DNA from: Chrysochromulina tobinii
Lineage: Eukaryota; Haptophyta; Prymnesiales; Chrysochromulinaceae
Assembly: GCA_001275005.1 (NCBI GenBank)
Contig: JWZX01001143.1
Span: 1 to 10,709, forward strand
Reading direction: 5' to 3'
DNA: 10,709 nt
Shown here piece by piece: positions 1-7,546 of this stretch. Every line of letters begins with the position of its first letter. Position 1 is the first letter of the stretch. A model generated the notes under the pieces. That model saw nothing but the letters and a program-made list of their open reading frames with translations. It was not told where the DNA came from and did not search any database. The translations under genes were made by a program, and so were the position numbers.

Positions 1-3000
1 AAGTCGGTGACGGCGCGTGCGTGCGCGGTGCGCGGCCGTCGGTCGAGCAAGGCCGCCTCACCAAAGGCCGGTAGCCCCCCCGGCGTCGCGGCCGCGCCAC
101 CGACCGCGGGCACCGGCCCTAATGTGGCCAGTAACTGCCGTCCACGTGTGAGTTGCACCGCCCCCTGCAGGCACCCAGGCAGGCACCGAGGATGGCACTC
201 AGAGAGGCCCTCAGTGGTAATTAGGGAGGCACTCAGAGGTAATTATAGGGAGGCACCGAGGAGGGCACTCAGAGAGGCCCTCAGAGGTAGTTATAGGGAG
301 GCACTCAGAGGTGATACTGAGGTGATTAGGGAGGCACTCAGAGGTAATTAGGGAGGCACTCAGAGGTGATTAGGGATGGAGGCACTCAGAGGTAATTAGG
401 GAGGCACTCAAAGAGGCCATCGCACCTGCAGCACCCAGTAGACGCAGTCGGCCGGGTTGCCAAGGTCGAAGAGCACCTCGCCTGCAAGCACCTCGCGTAG
501 CTCGAGCAAGCAGACGAACTCGCGCACCGAGCGGCTAGGGAGGTCGCGGAACAGGTCGGTGTGAACGAGCTCGGCCTCGACCATCGTCTCAAACAGCTTC
601 CGCCGTACCTGGTGCACTCAGATGCAATCCGATGCACTCAGATTCAATCAGCACAGGAGATCTTCACAGGCAGCTGCTGACGAACCTTGGCCACAGGGAA
701 GCACTCAGAGCTGATTAGGGAGGCACTCAGAGCTGACGAACCTTGGCCACACCGTCGGGGCGTAGGTGGAGGTGAAGCTCATCGGCATTGAATGTGAGCA
801 CCTCGACATCGTCCGAACAGCTCATCGTCGAGGCACGTGGCTTCCCCAGCAGCGCCTGCCGGCAATCAGCATGCACACATGATGAGGGAGGCAATCAGCA
901 TGCACTCAGTAGGAGGTCCCCAGCTGGCGCGATTGAGAGAGGCACTCAGAAAGCCATCATCAGGCCATCATCAGGCCATCATCAGGCCATCATCAGGCCA
1001 TCATCAGGCCATCATCAGGCCATCATCAGGCCATCATCAGGCCATCAGAAAGCCATCAGAAAGCCATCATCATCAGGCCATCAGCGGGCCATGATCGGCC
1101 ATGCTTGGAAACGTACTTCAGTCCCGAAGAGGACATATTCACAGCCCGCGCCACGAGGACACACCACCGCGCGACGCTCGCGCCCCTTGCGCTTCTCCTG
1201 GAGGATGCGTGTGGGCAGAGGGGAGCGCCGTTGTGAGCACTTGCATGCAGCCGTAGCGTCACGTGGAGGGCCTCGCTCACCTGGAGGATGCGTGGGCCAG
1301 GGGGCGGCGGTATCCCAATGTCATCTCCAAGACCAGCTGCTACCTGCCGCTCCTCGAGCTTGCCTGCGGTGAGGACGTAGAATGCCTTCGCCACCGCCCC
1401 TTCGCGATAGAGCGCCGCGTATCTGCATGCAATCAGAGGGCCATCAGAGGGCATCAGAGGGCATCCGAGAGCATCCGAGGGCATCCGAGGGCATCAGAAG
1501 TACCGCGCGTGTCGGCGGCGCCGACCGGCCGATGAGAGCATCGCGAGCTGCCGAGTGTCAAGCTCATGAAAGAAGTCACACGTCTTGAGCGCCTCGGAGG
1601 TCTTGTGCACGTCAAGGGCGACTTTGGCCAAGCGAGCAACGTCGACAACGTCACGACCAGCCATGCTGGCACGGTATACCTCCTACCAACGGCATGCAAT
1701 CAGACGGCATGCAATCAGACGGCATGCAATCAGACGGCATGCAATCAGACGGCCATCGGATGCAATTAAAGTCAATCAGGATGCAATTTAAGGCAATCAG
1801 GATGCAATTCGATGCGATCAGGATGCGATCAGAGGCGATCAGATGCGACCGAGTGCACTCTGAGATGTCATGCTGGCACGGCGAGCAGGTGTAAGCAGGC
1901 CATCAGGCCTCGCATGCCACCCGGCCTGATTGATTGCCTCTGATTGCCTCTGATAGCCTCTGATTGCCTCTGATTGCCTCCGATCGCATGCCACCCAGCC
2001 TGATTGATTGCCTCTGATTGCCTCTGATTGCCTCCGATCGCATGCCACCCGGCCTGATTGATTGCCTCTGATTGCCTCTGATTGCCTCTGATTGCCTCCG
2101 CTCGCATGCCACCCGTCCGTCCCATCAGATTGCCTCTGATTGCCATCAGGCCATCCCATGCAAACAAAACGCACCTGTCGGTAGAGCCGCACGGCCTCCC
2201 ACATGACGCGCCTCACCTGATGAGGGAGTTCATCAGAGGCTCATCAGTGGCAATCATATGGTTCCACAGCCTCCCACACGGCGCGCCTCACCTTGCGCCG
2301 CAGCCAGTCGCGCCGCCCGGGCGACACCGACGGTGGTTCGCTCGCAATCGCCCGCACTCGCCCGCACTCGATCTCGATCTCGATCTCGACGGTTTCGTCA
2401 GATGGCGTCTCGGCCCGCGGAAGCGCTGTGTTGGGCACCCCCCAGTGCATCCCCACGGCATCGAAGCCAGCCTCAGCGCCGTAGTTGGGCTCCTGCAGCG
2501 GAGCGCCGTGTTGGGCAGCATCGTGCGGGTACGCGCCGTGTTGGGCATCGCCGTAGTTGGGCTCCTGCTCGGCAGCGCCACTGCAGCCGCCTCCGCCACA
2601 GTCGTAACCGCCACCTGCTCCCCCGGCGCTCACGACGGCGCTCACGATACCCGCCGCGCTCTCCACGGCGCCGCTGCCCGGTACGGCGCCGCCCGATACG
2701 GCGCCCATGCTCCACGCGAAGGCGGGATGCTCTGCCGCCGCCGCAAGCGCCGTGGCGAGCGCCGCCTCCTGGGCCGCCGCCTCGTAGGCAGCGCCGTGCT
2801 GGGCACGCGGAGAGCGCGCGGGAGGGCTCGTAATTGCCGACGTCATCAACTCAGTGAGGGAGAGCTCCGAGTCGAGCGCCGTGTCGGGCGCATCCTCGGG
2901 CGGCGCGAACCGTTGCGACGAAACTGACGAAACTCGCCGATGCTCTATAGACGAAACTGACGAAACTGGCCGATGCGCCAGAGACGTCGCCGCCGCCGCC

Positions 3001-4133
3001 TTCGCCGCCGCCTCCGCCTCCGCCTCCGCCGCCGCCTCCTGCGCCGCCGCCTCCTCCTCTGCCGCCGCCAACGCGGCGACCGCCCAGGCAGACTCGACAG
3101 CGGGCGGCAGCAGCACCGGCGGACCGGGCGCCGGTACCGGGCGCCTCGGTCGTCGCGTAGGGATCGGGCGAAGCGCCCAACACGGCGCTCTCGGCGCGCC
3201 AGACCTGCGCCTCGACGGCGACTGGATTGGGGCGCCATGCCCCCCCTCCCGCTGGGATGGTGGGGGCTGCTCGCCATCGCACGTCCGCCGCGGCGCTCAC
3301 TGCCGTGCTCATCCCGGCGCTCAGCCCGGGCGACGTCGGGTGGAGGGACATTGTGGAGCGCGGGGGCGCGGGGGCTGAGCCGGGACGGACGGCGCGAGGC
3401 GGCGGCGGCCGAGTGCCTGCTGCCGAGCCTGGCCTTGCAGCGCGGCCGTAGCCGCCGCCGCCGGCGCAAGTGCTGTTCACACCGGTACCAGTGCTGTTCA
3501 CACTGCATGTCGGGCTGGCACTGCGTACTGGGCTTGCAGCGCGGCTCCCGGCATCGGAATCGCCGCCGCTGGCGCGGCCACTGGCGCCGCCACTGCTGCC
3601 GTTGGCGGCGCGTCTATTGCCGACGCCGACCCGCTGCGGCAGGCTCGGCGCCGATTGAGGCCTTGCCAACGGGCGCGCCGCACTCTTCACAGCATACGAG
3701 GCTGCCTGGGCAGAGAGGTGGGGGTACGGGTCGCGCCACTCGGGGCTGCGGCGCGACGGCACCATGTCCCAATCCGACTCTTCCGAGGAGACGAGCCGAG
3801 CGATGTGCTTGACGGGCCTGACGATGCTCAGCAAGCGCAGCTGTCGATGGTTGATCCCAAAGATCTGGGCGACGGTGTCGCGCCGCCGCTGGTCGAGGGC
3901 CTGCTCGAGCGCGACCGTGTCCTCCTTCTGCGCCTCCAAGGCCGCGAGGCTGTACAGCGGCGCCGCCGACGACTCGCCGAGGCGGCTTGCCGAGCCTGAG
4001 TGAGCGAGCTTTCGCAGCCGGGCGACGTGGCCAGTGAGCTCGACCTTCTGCCTCACCGGATTGTCGGAGGTGCTCTGCAGGTACGCCTGCACGCGGCTGC
4101 TCCCGTACAGGGCCAGCAGCTGCGATGCAGGCA

Positions 4134-4172
<39 letters not shown>

Positions 4173-4353
4173 GCTGCTGCTGCTGCTGCGTGGGCGGCGG
4201 CGGCGGCTTCTGGTACTGCGGAGCTCGTACCGCCGCTGGCTGGAGCTGCAATTTGTAGAGCTCGGAGGAGATCACCTGACGGCGTCGCTCGAGGGCCTCG
4301 TCGAGGGCCACGCGGTCCATGCGCTGCTCGGCGAAGCCTGCGAGGCGCTCCAT
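1..4353 (-). CDS. Cyclic-nucleotide-binding protein with two tandem cNMP domains, multi-exon, 3' partial
   Basis: Proposed exons in transcript order: 4353-3205, 3092-2292, 2216-2175, 1679-1504 (or from 1682), 1422-1344, 1197-1117, 855-742, 608-426, 164-1 (continues off the left edge). All junctions are GT-AG and keep frame, giving at least 929 residues. Residues 13-27 and 145-161 share a VALxxALxxRRR motif; 56-73 is polyglutamine; 230-430 is Ser/Pro/Ala-rich with RPxSA motifs; 394-417 is Glu/Ala-rich. cNMP domain 1 (about 695-812) runs from CDFFHEL through YREGAVAKAFYVLTAGKLE to EYVLFGTEALLGKPRAST. Domain 2 (about 827 to the edge) runs from HTDLFRDLP through GNPADCVYWVLQ to FGEAALLDRRPRTA. 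The phosphate-binding cassette Glu911 and Arg920 are present in domain 2; domain 1 keeps Arg783 but has Thr775 where Glu is usual. RRVS at 435-438 matches a protein kinase A site. Known for the family: cAMP/cGMP sensing in kinase regulatory subunits and related proteins. Inferred: a cytosolic signalling protein; no catalytic domain is visible. The window cuts domain 2. Confidence 0.85.
165..425 (-). repeat. Intron within cNMP domain 2, filled by a ~23-bp tandem array
   Basis: On the minus strand the intron starts CAG|GTGCGATGG at 425 and ends CCTGCAG|GGGG at 165, 261 nt. Most of it is an irregular tandem array whose plus-strand unit is GGCACTCAGAGGTAATTAGG, with diverged and truncated copies. 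In transcript sense each unit holds TGCCTCCCTAATTACC, a pyrimidine run with a CTAAT branch-point-like motif. Removing it joins WVLQ to GAVQLTRGRQLL, restoring an uninterrupted cNMP fold, which is the best argument for the boundaries. Confidence 0.75.
609..741 (-). repeat. Intron between the two cNMP domains, with a duplicated 5' splice site
   Basis: Starts AAG|GTTCGTCAG at 741 and ends GTGCACCAG|GTACGG at 609, 133 nt, phase 0. The 20 nt spanning the exon end and intron start (732-751) recur exactly at 676-695, giving a second copy of the donor inside the intron. The second donor would put an in-frame TGA into the message, so the first is the functional one. The rest is built of CTCTGAGTGCCTCCCTAATCAG-like units. 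Confidence 0.72.
856..1116 (-). repeat. Intron inside cNMP domain 1, containing an 11-bp tandem array
   Basis: Starts GAA|GTACGTTTCC at 1116 and ends GCCGGCAG|GCGCTG at 856, 261 nt, phase 0. Positions 952-1048 hold about eight copies of the 11-bp unit GGCCATCATCA (plus strand), seven of them identical, flanked by GCCATCAGAAA variants. Splicing yields LFGTEALLGKPRAST, a recognisable cNMP phosphate-binding cassette, so the intron call is firm. Confidence 0.8.
1198..1343 (-). other. Intron inside cNMP domain 1, with a duplicated 3' splice site and the shared intron core
   Basis: Starts CAG|GTAGCAGCTGG at 1343 and ends ATCCTCCAG|GAGAAG at 1198, 146 nt, phase 0. The 15 nt around the acceptor (plus CCTGGAGGATGCGTG) occur at 1197-1211 and again at 1280-1294. 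Between the two copies lies the core GCATGCAAGTGCTCAC (minus strand, 1248-1233), which also occurs in introns of the right-hand gene. This looks like an intron-family copy inserted at an existing acceptor. Confidence 0.7.
1423..1503 (-). repeat. Short intron in cNMP domain 1, made of 10-bp repeats
   Basis: Starts CGCG|GTACTTCTG at 1503 and ends GCATGCAG|ATACGC at 1423, 81 nt, phase 2. The interior (about 1437-1497) is six or so copies of a 10-11 bp unit, CTCGGATGCC or CTCTGATGCC in transcript sense. Splicing joins RRHAR to YAALYREG, the first beta-strands of the cNMP domain. Confidence 0.78.
1683..2174 (-). repeat. Largest intron: nested 10-bp/60-bp array plus 15-bp array
   Basis: Starts CGACAG|GTGCG at 2174 and ends TTGGTAG|GAG at 1683, or three bases further on at GAG|GTATAC (both in frame). 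It contains a higher-order repeat at 1911-2115 (units of 74, 54 and 64 bp built from TGATTGCCTC monomers, each headed by CGCATGCCACCC), a looser CAATCAGGATG-type series at 1755-1850, and four exact copies of the 15-bp GGCATGCAATCAGAC at 1691-1750. A 13-nt match to the downstream exon (CATGCTGGCACGG at 1662-1674) also lies inside the intron at 1869-1881. Confidence 0.72.
2217..2291 (-). other. Short introner-like intron with a diverged copy of the next exon at its 5' end
   Basis: Starts GCAAG|GTGAGGCGCG at 2291 and ends CCCTCATCAG|GTGAGG at 2217, 75 nt, phase 0. The first 27 nt of the intron match the first 27 nt of the following exon at 24 positions. The 3' half (GATTGCCACTGATGAGC ... CTCCCTCATCAG) closely resembles the ends of introns 9359-9432 and 9753-9835 in the other gene. 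The following exon (2216-2175) is only 42 nt. Confidence 0.75.
3093..3204 (-). other. Tentative intron that resolves a frame change
   Basis: Minus-strand coding signal shifts between about 3210 and 3090: upstream, one frame reads PNPVAVEAQVW; downstream a different frame reads SAWAVAALAAAEEEAAAQ. A 112-nt GT-AG intron with CAG|GTCTGG at 3204 and GTCGAG|TCTGCC at 3093 restores a single frame. A donor at 3183 (91 nt) also works. It lacks the repeats of the other introns, and its acceptor has a poor pyrimidine tract. A single-base sequencing or real frameshift is the alternative. Confidence 0.4.
4135..4188 (-). repeat. CAG trinucleotide repeat encoding polyglutamine
   Basis: On the plus strand 12 CTG triplets (4135-4170), one CCG, then 5 CTG triplets (4174-4188). 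In the minus-strand gene this encodes Q5-R-Q12 near residues 56-73 of the cNMP-binding protein, following a proline run. Pure triplet tracts of this kind are prone to length change. Confidence 0.9.
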
Positions 4354-4531
4354 GGGGGAACTTGAAGCCGCCGCGCGCAATCAGAAGCGCAATCAGAAAC
4401 TCGAACGCGAAATTTGGTGTCGACGGTCCCGTGGTGGAGACTTCCCCTCCCCCACGTGAGTTAGAAATCCTCAGAAATTCACGAATCATCGTTCATGCTC
4501 TTGGGTACTAGCGAGGAACTTCGCGCCGAAA
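4354..4531. promoter_or_regulatory. Divergent intergenic region, probable bidirectional promoter
   Basis: 178 bp separate the start codons of the minus-strand cNMP-binding gene (ATG at 4353) and the plus-strand GST-like gene (ATG at 4532), so both 5' leaders and core promoters must lie here or overlap the genes. Visible elements are a palindromic CACGTG at 4453-4458, a doubled GCGCAATCAGAA near 4375-4400, and an AT-richer stretch at 4460-4500. No TATA box is clear. Assignment is by position, not by proven motif. Confidence 0.5.
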
Positions 4532-5371
4532 ATGGGTCCCGTCGTCGCTATCCGGCCAGCGATCGCGCACACGCCCGGCACGTGGCGCCTCATCTACTTC
4601 GACGCGCCCAACCGCGGCGAGCAAGTGCGGCAGCTCTTCTTTCTCGCAGGTACCGTCTTCACCGACGTGCGCGTGCATCCCTATCCCGAAGGCCTGGATC
4701 CGTACAAGAAGGCGGCAATGGGCGACGACTCGCCGCTGTGCGGTACCGATCTGTGCCCGGCGGTGACCGCGCCTGATGGAACTCATTGCGTCGAGACGTC
4801 TGAAATCATGCGCTTCGTCGGCCAGCGGGTCGGCTTGGCGCCAGCGCCCAACTCCGCAGCGGACGCGAAGGCCATGGAGGTGTGCCTCGCCGCTCAGAGC
4901 TGCTTGGATCGCGTCTTCTATGGCCTGCTGCGCGCCATGATCGTGCAGCGCATTCTGGGCTCCGAGCTCTTCGGCACACTCTACTGGGCGCGAGGCTTCC
5001 TGGGGGGCAAGGTGGATATGGGCCCGCCAACGACAGCGCTTGAGGAGACCATGCAGGCGGCCGAGGCGGCGTTGGTCGCTTCGGGCGGCCCGTTTGTGTG
5101 CGGCGAGGCCTTGTCGTATGCTGACGTCTCGCTCTTCGCCGTCCTGCGAGAGTGTCTCGAGTTCCGCTGCTTCGACTCGACCGCCCTGCTCGGCCGACAC
5201 CCGAAGCTCTCTGCGATGCTCGGCATGCTGCGGGAACGGACGCAGCCGTGGATCGATCGGCGAGTACGCGAGCACCAGTTAGGGATCCCCAACACGGTGG
5301 ACTACTTTGTGGCCACGAACACGCCCTTCCCATGGTCCAGGAAGACCAAGACGTACTCCGAGAAGGTCTAA
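4532..5371 (+). CDS. Glutathione S-transferase-like protein, sigma-like
   Basis: A single uninterrupted reading frame of 279 residues. The thioredoxin-like N-domain is visible as WRLIYFDAPNRGEQVRQ (18-34), matching the beta1-alpha1 signature of Tyr-type GSTs, with Tyr22 at the catalytic position. LCPAV (74-78) holds the cis-proline that contacts glutathione, and ETSEIMRFVGQRVGL (88-102) corresponds to the glutathione-binding E/Q-S motif and following helix. The all-alpha C-domain follows from about 108, with GEALSYADVSLF (191-202) carrying the N-capping Asp198 typical of the family. It is longer than the usual 200-220 residues, with a 16-residue N-terminal lead and a C-terminal tail after about 255. 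Family role: conjugating glutathione to electrophiles or isomerising substrates. Substrate is unknown, and GST-fold proteins with other jobs exist. No plastid or secretory leader is evident, so probably cytosolic. It has no introns, unlike its divergent neighbour. Confidence 0.85.
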   Translation: MGPVVAIRPAIAHTPGTWRLIYFDAPNRGEQVRQLFFLAGTVFTDVRVHPYPEGLDPYKKAAMGDDSPLCGTDLCPAVTAPDGTHCVETSEIMRFVGQRVGLAPAPNSAADAKAMEVCLAAQSCLDRVFYGLLRAMIVQRILGSELFGTLYWARGFLGGKVDMGPPTTALEETMQAAEAALVASGGPFVCGEALSYADVSLFAVLRECLEFRCFDSTALLGRHPKLSAMLGMLRERTQPWIDRRVREHQLGIPNTVDYFVATNTPFPWSRKTKTYSEKV

Positions 5372-5885
5372 TTTAAGGTTCTAAACTCTCATGCTTCGGA
5401 CGTTTCAGAAAAGGAATATATACCGTTCTCGACGCTTTCCCTTTCGACGATCGTTGTGTGCTCGGGCGCGGAAGTCCCAAGGGAGTATAGGGTTCGTCGC
5501 ACCACGCGCGCTGTCCTGACCCCGCTGGCCGGACCGGTCACCGGACCGCCTCCCCCGTGGAGTGTGTGCGCCGGCGCGGCTGCGGGACGGTGCGTGTTTC
5601 TGTTTGGAGTTTGCCACGCGCGCGGGCCGGGGGCGGGGCAGCCGAGGAAGTTCCCCTCGGCGCCGCCTTGCAGCCACCCGTACTCCATTCGGATTCCAGC
5701 CAAAACGAAAGGCGTCCACTTTTGAAGACCACACTGATGAGTCCACCGCACACGGATTCGACCCCCAAGTTATGATACCGACCAAATGAGGCAACGCCCA
5801 GCAAAGGATCAAGAATCATGCCACAGCAATGGAAGGCAACCGAACGCCCAATCACTGCGACGCCCAATCACTGCGACGACGCCGC
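5372..5885. other. Convergent intergenic region (3' ends of GST-like and fabF genes)
   Basis: 514 bp between two stop codons facing each other. It must hold both 3' UTRs and polyadenylation sites, but I see no canonical AATAAA. Noted: an AT-rich ATATATA at 5417-5423; a GC-rich segment with the near-palindromic CCGGACCGGTCACCGG near 5530-5550; and a perfect two-copy 16-bp tandem repeat (ACGCCCAATCACTGCG) at 5844-5875 just past the fabF stop. No reading frame here has convincing coding character. Confidence 0.6.
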
Positions 5886-7256
5886 TTACTTTTTGGTGCC
5901 CTTGCCCTCGTAGGCCTTGAAGACGAGTGCCGCGTTGTGGCCGCCGAAGCCGAGGTTGTCCGAGATCGCCGCCTTCGTGTGCGCGAGCGTCTGAGCCTTG
6001 TTCGGGCAGTAGTTGAGGTCGCACTCGGGGTCAGGCGTCACGTAGTTGATCGTCGGCGGCGCAATGCCCGTCTGCATCACCTTGACCGCGATCGCGGCCT
6101 CGATGCCGCCCGCGGCGCCGAGCGTGTGCCCCGTCATCGACTTGGTCGACGAGATGGCGAGCTTGGACGCAAACTCACCAAAGACCTTTTTGATCGCCAT
6201 CGTCTCGAACTTGTCATTGTACGCGGTCGAGGTGCCGTGCGCGTTGATGTAAGCGACGTCCTCGATGGGCACGGAGGCATCCTCGAGGGCCTTCGCGAGG
6301 CAGGTCGAGAGGCCCCGGCCTTCCGGATGCGGCGTGGTGATGTGGTGCGCGTCGCACGTCGCCGCATACCCGCCGAGCTCGCAGTAGATGGTCGCCCCAC
6401 GCGCAATGGCATGGGCCTCCGTCTCGAGCATCAGCACGCCCGCGCCCTCGCCCATGACAAACCCCGCGCGGTCCGCATCAAAGGGGCGCGACGACTCCTG
6501 CGGCCTGTCGTTGTACGCCGAGTTCATCGCCTTCATCGCACAGAAACCTCCAAACGACAAGGGCGTGATCGCGGCCTCGGCACCGCCGGTGAGCATCATG
6601 TCGGCCTCCCCATTCTGCAGGAAGCGCAGCGCCTCGCCAATGGCGTGGGAGCCCGCCGCGCACGCGGACGCCACACCAAAGTTGGGCCCCTGCGCGCCAA
6701 GCTCGATGCCCACGATGCCCGACGCCGTGTTGCCAAGCAGCGCCGGGATGGTGAAGGGCGACAGCTTCTTACCCTTGGCGAGGTTGAGCGTCTGCTCCTC
6801 GAAGGTCTCCATGCCGCCGAAGGCGGAGCCCACGATGACGCCGAAGCGCGCGAGGTCGATTTTGCCGAGGTCGAGCGCGGCGTCCTCGACGCACAGCTTG
6901 CTCGCCGCGACCGCGAAGTGTGTGAAGCGGTCGACGCTCTTGACCGTCTTCGCGTTGGCAAAGTAGGGCTTCGGGTCGAAGTCCTTGCACTCGGCGGCAA
7001 TCGTCGTCGGGAACTGTGAGGCGTCGAAGCGCGTGACCTGGCCGATGCCGCACTTGCCTGTGATCAGATTCTGCCAGAACTCCTCCTTCGAGCCGAGCGC
7101 CGAGATGACGCCGATGCCAGTCACGACGATCTTGGGCTTGGCGCCGGCAGCGGCGTGAATGGCGGAGGCGCGTGGCGCCCGCGGCGCCCGCGACTGCAGC
7201 AGGGCGCCCTCGGGCGCGAATGACAGCGCCGAGGCGACGAGCACGGAGTGCAGCAT
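5886..7256 (-). CDS. fabF: Plastid 3-oxoacyl-[acyl-carrier-protein] synthase II (KASII)
   Basis: An intronless frame of 456 residues. The mature enzyme begins near residue 41 (PKIVVTGIGVISALG) and covers a full-length FabF of about 415 residues. The active-site Cys199 lies in GVASACAAGSHA, the two histidines in YINAHGTST (His340) and MTGHTLGAAG (His377), with Lys372 before the latter; spacing between them matches E. coli FabF. Reaction: decarboxylating condensation of malonyl-ACP with acyl-ACP in type II fatty acid synthesis, chiefly the C16 to C18 step. The first 40 residues hold a short hydrophobic stretch, an ASALSFAP motif resembling the ASA-FAP signal/transit junction of complex plastids, and an Arg/Ala-rich transit-like segment, so import into the stroma is inferred. 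The start at 7256 is chosen because it supplies this leader. A doubly cut targeting peptide implies an alga with a secondary plastid. Sequence is intact, with no missing catalytic residue. Confidence 0.95.
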   Translation of the reverse strand: MLHSVLVASALSFAPEGALLQSRAPRAPRASAIHAAAGAKPKIVVTGIGVISALGSKEEFWQNLITGKCGIGQVTRFDASQFPTTIAAECKDFDPKPYFANAKTVKSVDRFTHFAVAASKLCVEDAALDLGKIDLARFGVIVGSAFGGMETFEEQTLNLAKGKKLSPFTIPALLGNTASGIVGIELGAQGPNFGVASACAAGSHAIGEALRFLQNGEADMMLTGGAEAAITPLSFGGFCAMKAMNSAYNDRPQESSRPFDADRAGFVMGEGAGVLMLETEAHAIARGATIYCELGGYAATCDAHHITTPHPEGRGLSTCLAKALEDASVPIEDVAYINAHGTSTAYNDKFETMAIKKVFGEFASKLAISSTKSMTGHTLGAAGGIEAAIAVKVMQTGIAPPTINYVTPDPECDLNYCPNKAQTLAHTKAAISDNLGFGGHNAALVFKAYEGKGTKK

Positions 7257-7546
7257 TTTATTTCAGAGGAGATTCCTCGAGATGCGCGGAGGTCCATTTC
7301 CGGTGCAATAAGGAGTGCTCGCATTATACCATGTACTGTTCACGAACGATCTATGGGTTCACCTGGTCTCGCGGCGGCTGACACCAACCCGCCCACCCTT
7401 GTGCGGCGGGGTCCGGCAGCATCCCCGGCAGGATGGCGCGCACGCCAGCAGTCGCGCACGCTGTGCGGACGCACCGCCCCGCGTCGTCAATTTGAAGTTG
7501 ACTCGACGCACACACACACCGCACACGCCCAACCCCATCACATGCG
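7257..7546. promoter_or_regulatory. fabF upstream region and 3' flank of the right-hand gene
   Basis: 290 bp between the stop of the right-hand minus gene (7549-7547) and the fabF start at 7256; both genes read leftward. It must carry the 3' UTR of one and the promoter of the other. A minus-strand GGTATAATG at 7330-7322, about 70 nt before the fabF ATG, is TATA-like. A (CA)n run lies at 7509-7519. No coding signal is visible. Confidence 0.45.

Noticed and set aside
186-1090. CRISPR-like regular repeats
   Set aside because: Units are 10-23 bp, tandem and without unique spacers, and they lie within introns of a eukaryotic gene.
1839-2216. Minus-strand frames with repeated GNQRQSEAIR peptides
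   Set aside because: These translate the 10-bp intron repeats; splicing over them restores the protein, and no functional peptide repeat is indicated.
2082-2927. Long plus-strand open frames across the Arg/Ala-rich region
   Set aside because: They are antisense shadows in GC-rich DNA; the minus strand has recognisable motifs and consistent splice junctions, the plus strand only composition-driven residues.
5529-5548. Near-palindrome in the GST/fabF intergenic region as a terminator or origin
   Set aside because: Short, GC-rich, with no T-run or other support; eukaryotic context makes a hairpin terminator unlikely.
5829-7019. 396-codon plus-strand open frame opposite fabF
   Set aside because: Arg/Val/Glu-rich antisense mirror of a strongly conserved enzyme; no recognisable domain.
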